Source of the DNA: Carboxylicivirga sp.
Lineage (GTDB): Bacteria > Bacteroidota > Bacteroidia > Bacteroidales > Marinilabiliaceae
DNA length: 64,000 nt
NCBI GenBank assembly: GCA_025210475.1
Contig: JAOARW010000111.1
Coordinates: forward strand, 62,001 to 126,000
Direction: 5' to 3'
Shown here: positions 8,465 to 17,146 of the stretch, in pieces
Position numbering within the stretch: the first letter of the stretch is position 1
Layout of the letters: each line of letters begins with the position of its first letter
The notes under the pieces: generated by a model
Databases searched by the model: none
What the model saw: the letters and a program-made list of their open reading frames with translations, nothing else
What the model was told of the DNA's origin: nothing
Translations under genes and position numbers: made by a program

Positions 8465-9043
8465 ATGACTCGAAGACAAGTTCAAGAAGTGAATGCCGGC
8501 TCAATGGCCGACATCGCGTTTTTATTACTTATTTTTTTCCTGGTAACAACAACAATGGAATCTGATAAAGGATTAGGTACCATATTGCCTCCTTTTGAAG
8601 AAGAACCAGATCCCAACAAAAAAGCAAAAAACGAACGTAATGTATTTGAAATACTGGTTAATGCCAATAACCAGATTATGGTTGAGAAACAGGAATTACC
8701 TCTTAATCAGCTGACGGAAGCTACAAAGCGTTTTATTCTGAATCCTTCTAATAAAGCAAACTTATCGGATAAAGAAACCATCAATATTGACTTTTTTGGT
8801 GAACGAAAGGTTAGTAAAGGAATTATTTCGTTACAAACAGCCAATGACACCGAATACCAAGTATATCTAATGGTTCAAAATGAAATTGTACGGGCCTTTA
8901 ATGAATTACGCAACGACCTTTCTTTAGATAAATTTGGCACCCCTTATGAAAAACTAAATACGAAAGAAAAAGAAGCCGTTCGAAAAGCCATACCAAAAAT
9001 TATTTCGGAGGCTGAACCTGTTAAGATCAATATTAACTCTTGA
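8465..9043 (+). CDS. ExbD/TolR-family energy-coupling protein (orphan)
   Basis: A 192-residue protein of the ExbD/TolR family, which with an ExbB/TolQ ring uses proton-motive force to energise TonB. The N-terminus is typical of Bacteroidota ExbD: NAGSMADIAFLLLIFFLVTTTM, a single membrane helix with the proton-carrying Asp in MADIAF. A periplasmic domain with a charged insert follows (residues ~45-190), longer than the 140-residue E. coli protein. No exbB, tonB or second exbD is adjacent, and the gene is flanked by its own promoter region and a strong terminator. The partner must therefore be elsewhere. Confidence 0.88.
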   Translation: MTRRQVQEVNAGSMADIAFLLLIFFLVTTTMESDKGLGTILPPFEEEPDPNKKAKNERNVFEILVNANNQIMVEKQELPLNQLTEATKRFILNPSNKANLSDKETINIDFFGERKVSKGIISLQTANDTEYQVYLMVQNEIVRAFNELRNDLSLDKFGTPYEKLNTKEKEAVRKAIPKIISEAEPVKININS

Positions 9044-9061
9044 TTTACAGTTGGTATAGAA

Positions 9062-9100
9062 TAGAAAAAGGGAGCTCAATTAGTTGAGCTCCCTTTTCTA
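9062..9100. terminator. Strong bidirectional terminator
   Basis: GGGAGCTCAA and TTGAGCTCCC form a perfect stem with a TTAG loop, flanked by AGAAAA / TTTTCT that also pair. It serves exbD (plus) and possibly the convergent alkaline phosphatase gene. Confidence 0.9.
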
Positions 9101-9141
9101 TTGAAAATATTTCTATGGAGTAATCGAACGCCAATAAGCCA

Positions 9142-10305
9142 TTACTTCTTACCCAGTAACTTAAATATCATGTTTCCAATATCCGTATTATCCTGAATAC
9201 CTGTAAAGTTATCAGCACCCGGACCATAGGCAAAAACAGGAACCATAATACCTGAGTGACCTTTTGTGCCATAATGTGCCTTAACCAATTGATCGTCGTA
9301 ACTACCGTTATTGATTACCATACCACCAGTTTCATGATCAGAGGTAACAATTACAAGTGTATTCTTATTTTCAGCCGCAAAAGCAAGCGCCTCTCCTACT
9401 GCCTTATCAAAATCAAGCGTTTCTCTCACAACATACTCTGTGTTGTTTTGGTGACCACCCCAATCAATTTGGCTACCTTCTACCATCAGGAAGAAACCTT
9501 TTTTGTTCTGGCTTAATAATTCAACTGCCTTTTTCGTTGCCAATGGTAAAACATCGCCACGAGCCGGCATTTTATCCATGTGTGTTGGAGCTAATAAAGC
9601 TGCCAACTTTGGGCTATTGGCTGTTTTAAGTTCATCAACCGAAGTTACCACCTGATAATCCTTTGCCTCAAGTTCTGTTTTCAGATTTCTCTTATCCTCT
9701 CTCTTTGTAAAATGATCTAAACCACCACCGATGAAAACATCAATATCCGTCTTTAAGAAATCGGCTGCGATAGCTTCATACATTGAGCGCTGTGGCTGGT
9801 GTGCAACGAATGAAGCCGGTGTCGCATGAGTTACTGCCGAAGTTGAAACAACACCAGTTGCTTTGCCTTTCTGCTCAGCAAATTCACGAACATTTTCAAT
9901 TAAATTTCCATTTTCATCGATACCAACCGCTTTGTTATTCGTTTTCTTACCAGCTGATAAAGCAGTACCCCCGGCAGCTGAGTCGGTCACATATTTATCA
10001 GCACTGTGCGTTTTTGAGAAACCAACTTTTTTAAAGTTATTCATAAACAACTGTCCTCCATTGGCAGTCATTGCAGCATGTACTTGTGCAACGCCCATTC
10101 CATCACCAATTAATAAGATGATATTTTTAGGCTTCTTCTTGCCAGAGACATCTTCGAAGCTAGGCACATTATAAACGCCTTCAGACGATTGGTAGTCATA
10201 CTCTGTAGATACGAGAGATTTATCTGTTTTATAATTCTCCTGAGCCGATACCAGTGTTGCAAACACCAATAGTAGCGCGCTAAATACTATTTTATAGTTT
10301 TTCAT
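9142..10305 (-). CDS. Exported alkaline phosphatase
   Basis: A 387-residue PhoA-type alkaline phosphatase with a cleavable signal peptide (residues 1-21, ...LVSAQE), so it acts in the periplasm or outside the cell. The metal and nucleophile motifs are present in order: IILLIGDGMG (Asp, Zn/Mg site), VTDSAAGGTALSAG (phosphoserine nucleophile), SQIDWGGHQNN (Asp/His) and IVTSDHETGG (Asp/His). It hydrolyses phosphate monoesters. The gene is on the same strand as the sulfatase block but is separated from it by 465 bp including a terminator, so it is probably a separate unit. Confidence 0.93.
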   Translation of the reverse strand: MKNYKIVFSALLLVFATLVSAQENYKTDKSLVSTEYDYQSSEGVYNVPSFEDVSGKKKPKNIILLIGDGMGVAQVHAAMTANGGQLFMNNFKKVGFSKTHSADKYVTDSAAGGTALSAGKKTNNKAVGIDENGNLIENVREFAEQKGKATGVVSTSAVTHATPASFVAHQPQRSMYEAIAADFLKTDIDVFIGGGLDHFTKREDKRNLKTELEAKDYQVVTSVDELKTANSPKLAALLAPTHMDKMPARGDVLPLATKKAVELLSQNKKGFFLMVEGSQIDWGGHQNNTEYVVRETLDFDKAVGEALAFAAENKNTLVIVTSDHETGGMVINNGSYDDQLVKAHYGTKGHSGIMVPVFAYGPGADNFTGIQDNTDIGNMIFKLLGKK

Positions 10306-10770
10306 TTGTTATGAATTTATTTTTACTGGTCAGATGGAACTTCCAAAAAATCAAACCATTTATTTGTCTGTCAAATAAATAGTTGAATTTTAAATGGTCG
10401 TTTCATATTATAACTATTTATGATACTTATGCAAATAGGGCCTCAAAACTAATAAACTTTAACTTATACCCGATGAGTTGAATCTAAATTATTCATTAAA
10501 TAAGCCTAACCTGGACAAGCCAGAAAAATTATCAAATATCAGAATGTGAATATCAAGACGATGCTCAGCTTTCTTAAAATATTCTGCCAAAAAAATACTC
10601 AAATTTCAATTTTGAGGTACTAATGTCAATCAGATTCGTCAATCACTCTTTGATACTAACTCACCATTAATCCAAAATAAAACCGACAGGTAATTGCCCA
10701 TCGGTTATTATTATATTTATCAATCTAAATCTATTTTGAATTTAACAACTAAATTCATAAAAGGTTGCCA
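10306..10770. other. Intergenic region, 465 bp
   Basis: AT-rich spacer upstream of the alkaline phosphatase. Apart from the sulfatase-operon terminator near 10670-10706, no ORF, repeat or clear operator was seen. It should contain the phosphatase promoter on the minus strand. Confidence 0.5.
10670..10706 (-). terminator. Terminator of the four-sulfatase operon
   Basis: On the minus strand, ACCGA...TCGGT with an inner GG/CC pair forms a hairpin followed by TTTTATTTT. It lies about 65 bases past the last sulfatase stop. Confidence 0.65.
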
Positions 10771-12306
10771 CTAATCGCCCAGTTGTTTTATTTTAAACCG
10801 TTCAACTTCGGCCGGGGTGTGTGCTTTAAGCATGATTTGTTTGATCTGCTCAACAACCTCAGGATGCTGACTGGCAATGTTGTTTTGCTCACTGATATCC
10901 TCATCTAAATTATAGAGTTCAATCTCCATGTTATCTTTAAAAATATTTTTACGGATGCCTTTCCATTTTCCCATTCGAACAGCCTGTTGTCCTTGATAAG
11001 CCGGAAACTCCCAATACAAATAGTCGTGTTGCTTTTGACTTGAAGCACCAGTCATAGCGGGCAGATAACTGATTCCATCGATATCTTCGGGAGCAGGTAC
11101 ACCAGCTACATCACAAAGTGTTGGCAAAACATCCCAAAAAGCGGAAGCATGATTGGTTTGAGTACCCGGTTTGATCTTACCTGGCCATGATGCAATCATC
11201 GGAACACGGATTCCTCCTTCATGAACAAAACCTTTACCCCAACCATAATCACTTTTAAAAGGACCGCCACTATTAAAAAATTGCGAATCGCAACCTCCGG
11301 TATACGATGGACCATTATCAGAAGTAAATATGATTAAAGTATTATCATAAACCCCCAATTCCTTTAGTTTGGCAACCAACTGACCGACTCTTTCATCTAA
11401 ATAAGAAACCATAGCAGCATAAGCAGCACGGGGATATCGATGAGGGAAATAACCTCTGTTACCCATATATGGATCTTCTTCACCAAATTTCTTCACATAG
11501 TACTCAACCCATTTTTGAGGTGCCTGAAGTGGTAAATGAGGTATTGGTGTTGCCCAGTATACAAAAAATGGATCTTCATTACTTTCCTCCACAAAATTGA
11601 TCATCTCATCGAACATCACATCCGGTGAATAATCATTCAGGTTAAATTTGGCATAGCTTTCCGGATTTAAAGGATCCGCATCTTTATCCAACTTTGAATT
11701 GGGCGCCACGGTATCGTTATTCAGGTAAATACGGTTAGCATTTTTATATAAATGAACTGGATAATAGGTATGTGCCTGACGTTGACAGTTATATCCACAG
11801 AAAAAGTCGAACCCCTGTGTTGTTGGCAAACTATGCGTGTTAGGCGCGCCTAAGCCCCATTTACCAACCATTCCTGTTTTATAACCGGCGGCTTTTAAAA
11901 GTTTGGCTACAGTTTTTGTGTCGGCTGGCATCGGACGCTGACCTTCAAGTGTTGAGTCAGCAATCATCGCCTTATAATCCCATACTTTACCTCTTGATCT
12001 CCACTCATCATTACCACGAACGTAGGCATGGCCTGTGTGCTTCCCGGTTAAAAGAACACAACGTGATGGAGCGCAAACAGGTGCGCCTGAATAGTGATCG
12101 GTAAAACGGATACCATTCTTCGCCAAGGCATCGATATTAGGTGTTTCAATTAGCTCCTGCCCGTAACATCCCAATTCGCCGTAACCAAGGTCATCAGCCA
12201 ATATATAGATGATGTTAGGCTTTTTCGTTTCTTTTTCTTGCTGACTACATGAAGCCAAAAGAGCAACGATAGCCACTGCAGTTAAAAACAATGATTTAAT
12301 TTTCAT
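10771..12306 (-). CDS. Sulfatase, family S1 (formylglycine type), lipoprotein
   Basis: A 511-residue exported sulfatase that hydrolyses sulfate esters on a glycan. The lipoprotein signal is residues 1-20 (VALLASCSQ, Cys20). The N-terminal calcium site is ILADDLGYGELGCYG, and the formylglycine motif C-x-P-S-R appears in VCAPSRCVLLTG. GKWGLG and the second metal site FTSDNGPS follow. It requires oxidation of the motif Cys by an anaerobic maturase not encoded here. It is last in a run of four sulfatase genes spaced 19-26 bases apart. The sequence looks closest to galactose- or N-acetylgalactosamine-type arylsulfatase A relatives, but the S1 subfamily is a guess. Confidence 0.92.
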   Translation of the reverse strand: MKIKSLFLTAVAIVALLASCSQQEKETKKPNIIYILADDLGYGELGCYGQELIETPNIDALAKNGIRFTDHYSGAPVCAPSRCVLLTGKHTGHAYVRGNDEWRSRGKVWDYKAMIADSTLEGQRPMPADTKTVAKLLKAAGYKTGMVGKWGLGAPNTHSLPTTQGFDFFCGYNCQRQAHTYYPVHLYKNANRIYLNNDTVAPNSKLDKDADPLNPESYAKFNLNDYSPDVMFDEMINFVEESNEDPFFVYWATPIPHLPLQAPQKWVEYYVKKFGEEDPYMGNRGYFPHRYPRAAYAAMVSYLDERVGQLVAKLKELGVYDNTLIIFTSDNGPSYTGGCDSQFFNSGGPFKSDYGWGKGFVHEGGIRVPMIASWPGKIKPGTQTNHASAFWDVLPTLCDVAGVPAPEDIDGISYLPAMTGASSQKQHDYLYWEFPAYQGQQAVRMGKWKGIRKNIFKDNMEIELYNLDEDISEQNNIASQHPEVVEQIKQIMLKAHTPAEVERFKIKQLGD

Positions 12307-12332
12307 TTTTGAATATTTTAATTATCTGAGTC

Positions 12333-13775
12333 TTAGTTATCCCAAAAAGATCCTTCCTTCTGCAATTGTTTTACAAAAGCCTCCAGCTCACTCAATAATT
12401 CACCCGTTTTCTCCGGTTTTTGATCAGCTACATTTATTCTTTCGCCTAAATCTTCTTCCACCTGAAAAAGCAAAGGTGTTTCTTTGGAGGCCTTATAGCC
12501 ATAATTATTACCAGTTTGCGAACCTATTCGAATATGAAGTTTCCACTCATCTTTACGAATAGCTGAAGGTTTGTTATCTGCATAATTATAAAAGAATTTA
12601 AAATCCTGAATCGGATCATCATATTTCTCTGGCATTAACAAAGAGCAAATATTACGACCGTCGATCGTTCGATCTTGTGGTACCTCAACCCCTGCAATCG
12701 CAAATATTGTTGGCAAAATATCCAAAGTACTAATTGGTGTCTGTTCATTCCGATGGCCTGTCATCATAGCTGGCCAGCTAATAATACCAGGCACCCGATG
12801 ACCACCTTCCCAGGTTGAACCTTTACCATCTCTGAATGGTGTTGCATACCCCACTTTTAACCTTGTGTCGCCGTATTTCTTATTATCCGAAATTGTTGAG
12901 AATTTAATCCATGGGCCATTATCTGATGACAATACAATAATTGTATTCTCTCTTATTCCTTCTTCTTCAAGCGTGTTTAAAATATCGCCAATGGCGGCAT
13001 CTAACTCTTCCATCACATCCCCCAGCTCTCCATTGCGCGATACGCCTTTAAACTTATCACTTACAAAAAGTCCAAGGTGTGGCATATTATAAGCCACATA
13101 AGCAAAAAATGGTTGCTTTTTATTTCGCTTAATAAATTCAACAGCCGATTTTGTGCAAACTCCGGTTAAGGACTCAGAAGCTTTAACATCAGAAGGCAAA
13201 TCTTTGGCTAATACTTCGTAGCCTTTGATTGGATTATTTCCCTTGGGATTGCTTTTTAATAGCATTGAAGTATTGTAATCATGCGATACATTCGTGCCAA
13301 TCCACTCATCAAAACCATGAGCCAATGGCAAGGCATCGGCCGAGAAACCATTATGTTTATTAGGTGTACCAAGGTGCCATTTTCCGAACATCCCGGTTTT
13401 ATAGCCCACCGACTTTAATCCTTCAGCCAAAGTAATTTCCTTTTCGTGAATGTGTTTTTTAGCCTCCGGGCCAATCACCCATGATCCCAAACCCGATCGA
13501 CCCGGGTAACGACCGGTCATTAATGAATAACGAGACGCCGAACAAGCCGGTGATGTCACATAAAACTGTGTAAAATTAGTACCACTGTTTTTAAGCTTTG
13601 TAATATTAGGTGTTTTAATAGTGGGGTTTCCGTTGTGCTCAAAATCACCATAACCACTATCATCCAGATAAATCAATATTACATTCGGTTTATCCTTCTT
13701 AGCTTTATTTTTTGCCTGAATGTTAGTTGCTCCCAATACTAATGCAAGTAACATTATAAATGTAATTCTATACAT
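12333..13775 (-). CDS. Sulfatase, family S1 (C-S-A-S-R motif)
   Basis: A 480-residue exported sulfatase with a cleavable signal peptide (about residues 1-21, ...NIQAKN). Metal ligands are in IYLDDSGYGDFEHNG. The active-site sequence is ACSASRYSLMTGR, the C-x-A-x-R version of the formylglycine motif rather than C-x-P-x-R. GKWHLG and LSSDNGPW complete the active site. It resembles N-acetylgalactosamine-6-sulfatase/arylsulfatase A-type enzymes, but substrate is not provable from sequence. It is third in the operon, 19 bases after the preceding sulfatase. Confidence 0.92.
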   Translation of the reverse strand: MYRITFIMLLALVLGATNIQAKNKAKKDKPNVILIYLDDSGYGDFEHNGNPTIKTPNITKLKNSGTNFTQFYVTSPACSASRYSLMTGRYPGRSGLGSWVIGPEAKKHIHEKEITLAEGLKSVGYKTGMFGKWHLGTPNKHNGFSADALPLAHGFDEWIGTNVSHDYNTSMLLKSNPKGNNPIKGYEVLAKDLPSDVKASESLTGVCTKSAVEFIKRNKKQPFFAYVAYNMPHLGLFVSDKFKGVSRNGELGDVMEELDAAIGDILNTLEEEGIRENTIIVLSSDNGPWIKFSTISDNKKYGDTRLKVGYATPFRDGKGSTWEGGHRVPGIISWPAMMTGHRNEQTPISTLDILPTIFAIAGVEVPQDRTIDGRNICSLLMPEKYDDPIQDFKFFYNYADNKPSAIRKDEWKLHIRIGSQTGNNYGYKASKETPLLFQVEEDLGERINVADQKPEKTGELLSELEAFVKQLQKEGSFWDN

Positions 13776-13794
13776 GTATCTATATTTTTAATCT

Positions 13795-15240
13795 TTAATC
13801 ATTTAACTGACCTACATAGTCTGGATTAAGCTGAGTTGGAACCGGCGCACTAAGCTCCTTTCTCCATTTTTTCAGATCCTCATGAAGCTCTTTTAATTTC
13901 GCAGGATTGGATTCGGCCAAATTCCTTGACTCACTAATGTCTTCTTTCAAGTTATAAAGCTGTAAACTTCCATCTTCAAAATCTTCAATTAATTTCCAGT
14001 CGCCTTTGCGAATAGCTCCACTTGGCACAGATCGCCATCCACGCGTCAAGTCTTCGGGATTCTTAATATTCTTATAGCTTTGCAAGTAAGCCGGAAAATG
14101 CCAGTAGATTGCCTCCCTATCAATGTTACCCGATTGTTTTAAGAGAGGTAATAAACTCTCACCATCCAAATTATACTTGTCAACTTTCTCCCCGGCTAAC
14201 TCTACCGAAGTAGGATACAAATCGATGCTCATCACAGGAATATCACACCTGGTTCCGCTTTTAATCATACCCGGACTCCAGGCAAGCATTGGCACTCTGA
14301 AGCCTCCTTCGTACATCATTCCCTTCGAACCGCGCAATGGATAATGTGTTGTTACACCACCATAGCCACCATTATCCGAAGTCAGAATTACTACGGTATT
14401 CCCATCAATCTTTTTATCTTTTAGTTTTTGTAGCAAACGCCCCAGGCTTTGGTCAGTACTTTCAACCATTGCAGCATATTTTGGATCATTTTGTCCATTC
14501 GTTCCGGCTTTATCCAGATATTTATTAACGATTTCGCCTTTCGCCTGAATAGGTGTATGAACGGCATAATGCGAGAAGTACATAAAAAAAGGTTCTTCTC
14601 CATTATAATCAATAAATTTCAGAGCTTCATCCGTTAATCGGTCCGTTAGGTATTCCCCTTTGGGGCCATCGGGTAATTGAGGATTATTGTAAGGACTAAA
14701 ATATCCACCTTTGGGAGCACCGGTATGGTTACCTCCGATGTTAATATCAAAGCCCTGAGCTTCTGCCCCGGTTTTCTCATCATCTCCCAAATGCCATTTC
14801 CCCAAGTGAATGGTTTTATAACCGTTTATTTTCATGGCTTCGGCCAAGGTTGTAAAGCTACCATCCAATATGGTTTTATTGGGTGTGGGAATTAATCGTC
14901 GTTCTTTCGACTTGCCTCTGGCCGGATTGCCAACCGTGTAAACACCGTGCCGAGTGGCATATAACCCACTCATTAAACTGGCCCGTGTTGGCGCACAGTT
15001 GGCTGCATTGGCATAGGCATTGGTAAAAACCATGCCTTCTTTGGCCATTTTATCAATATTTGGTGTTTCGTAATACTGACTTCCATTATACGCTACATCT
15101 TTCCATCCCAAATCATCAACCAAAAAGATAATCACATTGGGCTTATCTGATTTTTTTTTACCCGATTGACCCGGTGAACAAGCATTTGCCAGTATGCATA
15201 ATGCTACGCTTATTGTCGTAATCAATTTACTTTTCGTCAT
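13795..15240 (-). CDS. Sulfatase, family S1 (C-A-P-T-R motif), lipoprotein
   Basis: A 481-residue sulfatase. The ATG at 15240 is preferred over an in-frame TTG one codon upstream because it gives a normal lipoprotein signal, MTKSKLITTISVALCILANA followed by Cys. Motifs: IFLVDDLGWKDVAYNG (Ca site), NCAPTRASLMSG (formylglycine Cys), HLGKWHLG and LTSDNGGYGG. The residues between (HTGAPKGGYFSPY) are typical of sulfatases acting on marine or host polysaccharides in PULs, but I cannot name the linkage. Second gene of the four-sulfatase operon. Confidence 0.92.
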   Translation of the reverse strand: MTKSKLITTISVALCILANACSPGQSGKKKSDKPNVIIFLVDDLGWKDVAYNGSQYYETPNIDKMAKEGMVFTNAYANAANCAPTRASLMSGLYATRHGVYTVGNPARGKSKERRLIPTPNKTILDGSFTTLAEAMKINGYKTIHLGKWHLGDDEKTGAEAQGFDINIGGNHTGAPKGGYFSPYNNPQLPDGPKGEYLTDRLTDEALKFIDYNGEEPFFMYFSHYAVHTPIQAKGEIVNKYLDKAGTNGQNDPKYAAMVESTDQSLGRLLQKLKDKKIDGNTVVILTSDNGGYGGVTTHYPLRGSKGMMYEGGFRVPMLAWSPGMIKSGTRCDIPVMSIDLYPTSVELAGEKVDKYNLDGESLLPLLKQSGNIDREAIYWHFPAYLQSYKNIKNPEDLTRGWRSVPSGAIRKGDWKLIEDFEDGSLQLYNLKEDISESRNLAESNPAKLKELHEDLKKWRKELSAPVPTQLNPDYVGQLND

Positions 15241-15262
15241 CAATCTAACTTAGATTTAGTGA

Positions 15263-16846
15263 TTATCGCTTAAGGTTTTTCTTTTTCAGATAGCGAGTTA
15301 AATTTTGCTCATCCAACTCATCACTATCACCATATTTCTTTCTGACTTCAATGAGTTTTTCGTGCATCTGTTTCTGAACATCTGCATATTCAAGATTATC
15401 GTAAAGGTTATTCATCTCTGAAGGATCATTCTGTAGATCATACAACTCCCATGTTCCAGAATCGTAGTAAAAATGAATCAGTTTATACCGATCGGTACGA
15501 ATACCATGATGACGCTGCACATTGTGCTCACCCGGATATTCATAATAAGTGTAGTAAATCGCATCGCGCCAACTTTCATCTTCGCCACTAATTACTTTTC
15601 GGAATGATTCTCCTTGCAAATCTTCAGGTATATCAGCTCCTGCATAATCCAGAAAGGTTGGAGCAAAATCGAGGTTTTGAATTAGCTGATCAACTTTTGT
15701 TCCAGGCTTCACTTCTTTTGGATAGCGCATCAGCATTGGTGTTCGGAATGACTCTTCGTACATAAAGCGTTTGTCAAACCACCCATGCTCACCCAGGTAG
15801 AAACCCTGATCAGAGGTATAAACCACAATGGTATTTTCTGCTAATCCCTCCTGATCGAGGTAATCCAACACTTCTCCTACACCATCATCAACCGACTGAA
15901 TGGTAGCCAGGTAATCTTTCATATACCGGTTATACTTCCACAATGCAAGTTCCTTGTCCGTACGCTCTTTTGACAGGTATTCTTCAATAATCGGGTCATA
16001 ATGAGCATCCCAAGCCTCTCTTTGCTCATCATCCATTCGTTTGTACATATCTTCAGCATACTTACGATAGCGCGTCTGTACTTTTCCTTCCTTGTCCAAT
16101 ATTTTCAGATCATAGGCTAAATCCATGTGTTCGAATATCCCCATTTCATGCTCAGCAGCCACAGGTCTGTTTTCATAGTTATCAAAGAAGTTGGCCGGTG
16201 GAGTAAAAGTTTTGTCTTCGAACAAATCGAGGTATTTCTTCTCCGGCATCCATGTTCGATGCGGTGCTTTCTGATGATAAAGTAACAGAAAAGGTTTATC
16301 CTTTTCGCGCTTATTCTTTAACCAATCGAGTGCAATATCGGTGGTAATTTGAGTACAATAGCCCTTGTATTGCTTTTTGGTTCCGTTTTCGATAAAATCA
16401 GGGTTGTAATACTGTCCTTGTCCGGGCAGTACATTGGAATAGTCAAAACCTTGCGGTAAGCCATCAATGTGTATTTTTCCAATCATGGCAGTTTGGTATC
16501 CGGCTTGCTGCAATTGCTTGGCAAAATTATCCTGATTCCAGTCAAACGATTGAATATTATCCACTTTTCCGTTCACAAAGCTGTGTTTTCCGGTCAGCAT
16601 CACCGCGCGGCTGGGAGCACAAATGGAGTTAGTAACATAACCATGTGTAAATAAAGCGCCTTCATCCGCAATTCGATCGATGTTAGGTGTTGAATTTAAA
16701 TCATAACCATAGGCACTAATCGCCTGATAAGCATGATCATCACTCATAATAAAAACAATATTGGGTTGTTTTTCCTCAACAACTGCCGAACACCCAAAAC
16801 TCAGATACGCGAGTGCCATAAGGGCATAAAATACTCTTAAATTCAT
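15263..16846 (-). CDS. Sulfatase, family S1, possibly N-acetylglucosamine-6-sulfatase-like, lipoprotein
   Basis: A 527-residue sulfatase, first gene of the operon. The ATG at 16846 is preferred over a TTG ten codons upstream because it leads directly into a lipoprotein signal (MNLRVFYALMALAYLSFGCS). Motifs: IMSDDHAYQAISAYG (Ca site), SICAPSRAVMLTGKH (formylglycine Cys), MIGKIHIDG and YTSDQGFYLGEHGWFDKR. A long insert (about residues 190-310) and the final GEHGWFDKRFMYEESFR block match the glucosamine-6-sulfatase/mucin-desulfating type, so activity on 6-sulfated GlcNAc is plausible. That would fit the neighbouring GH20 hexosaminidase. The subfamily is inferred by memory of family features only. 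Confidence 0.9.
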   Translation of the reverse strand: MNLRVFYALMALAYLSFGCSAVVEEKQPNIVFIMSDDHAYQAISAYGYDLNSTPNIDRIADEGALFTHGYVTNSICAPSRAVMLTGKHSFVNGKVDNIQSFDWNQDNFAKQLQQAGYQTAMIGKIHIDGLPQGFDYSNVLPGQGQYYNPDFIENGTKKQYKGYCTQITTDIALDWLKNKREKDKPFLLLYHQKAPHRTWMPEKKYLDLFEDKTFTPPANFFDNYENRPVAAEHEMGIFEHMDLAYDLKILDKEGKVQTRYRKYAEDMYKRMDDEQREAWDAHYDPIIEEYLSKERTDKELALWKYNRYMKDYLATIQSVDDGVGEVLDYLDQEGLAENTIVVYTSDQGFYLGEHGWFDKRFMYEESFRTPMLMRYPKEVKPGTKVDQLIQNLDFAPTFLDYAGADIPEDLQGESFRKVISGEDESWRDAIYYTYYEYPGEHNVQRHHGIRTDRYKLIHFYYDSGTWELYDLQNDPSEMNNLYDNLEYADVQKQMHEKLIEVRKKYGDSDELDEQNLTRYLKKKNLKR

Positions 16847-17146
16847 TGCAAGTTCTCTTAAAATGGTTTCTCTCAATAAAATTCAAAACATAAGTCTGAA
16901 TCTTTAGCCGTGAATGTACAACCAATCTGATGAAAAAGAGCATAATAATGTAAAAATGTATGCCCCTTTTGTGCATGTTTCCAAATATGTCCACAATTAT
17001 GGATAGGTTGAGACAATTAAGCGCATTAGCGCAATTAAAGCACCACTTATAATTGACAATAGTCCTTCAAAAAATCAGGAAAGAAGGATGTCATTGACTT
17101 TGTTCGAAACCAGTCAATGACAACCTTTATTTATAATCGCTTTAAG
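16847..17146. other. Intergenic region with sulfatase-operon promoter zone
   Basis: About 300 bp between the first sulfatase (start 16846, minus) and the GH20 stop (17147). The GH20-proximal part is taken up by a strong terminator (17084-17128). The remainder (16847-17083) should hold the promoter of the four-sulfatase operon. No ORF or repeat seen. Confidence 0.5.
17084..17128 (-). terminator. Terminator after GH20 gene
   Basis: TGTCATTGACT pairs perfectly with AGTCAATGACA, extended by AAGG/CCTT with a one-base bulge. On the minus strand it lies just after the GH20 stop and before the sulfatase promoter region, separating the two units. The following T-content is modest. Confidence 0.75.

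Noticed and set aside
15241..15243. Upstream TTG/GTG starts for several genes (e.g. 15243, 16876, 27903, 31753, 35059, 51055, 60178)
   Set aside because: In each case a nearby in-frame ATG gives a better signal peptide or canonical family N-terminus, so the ATG was used.
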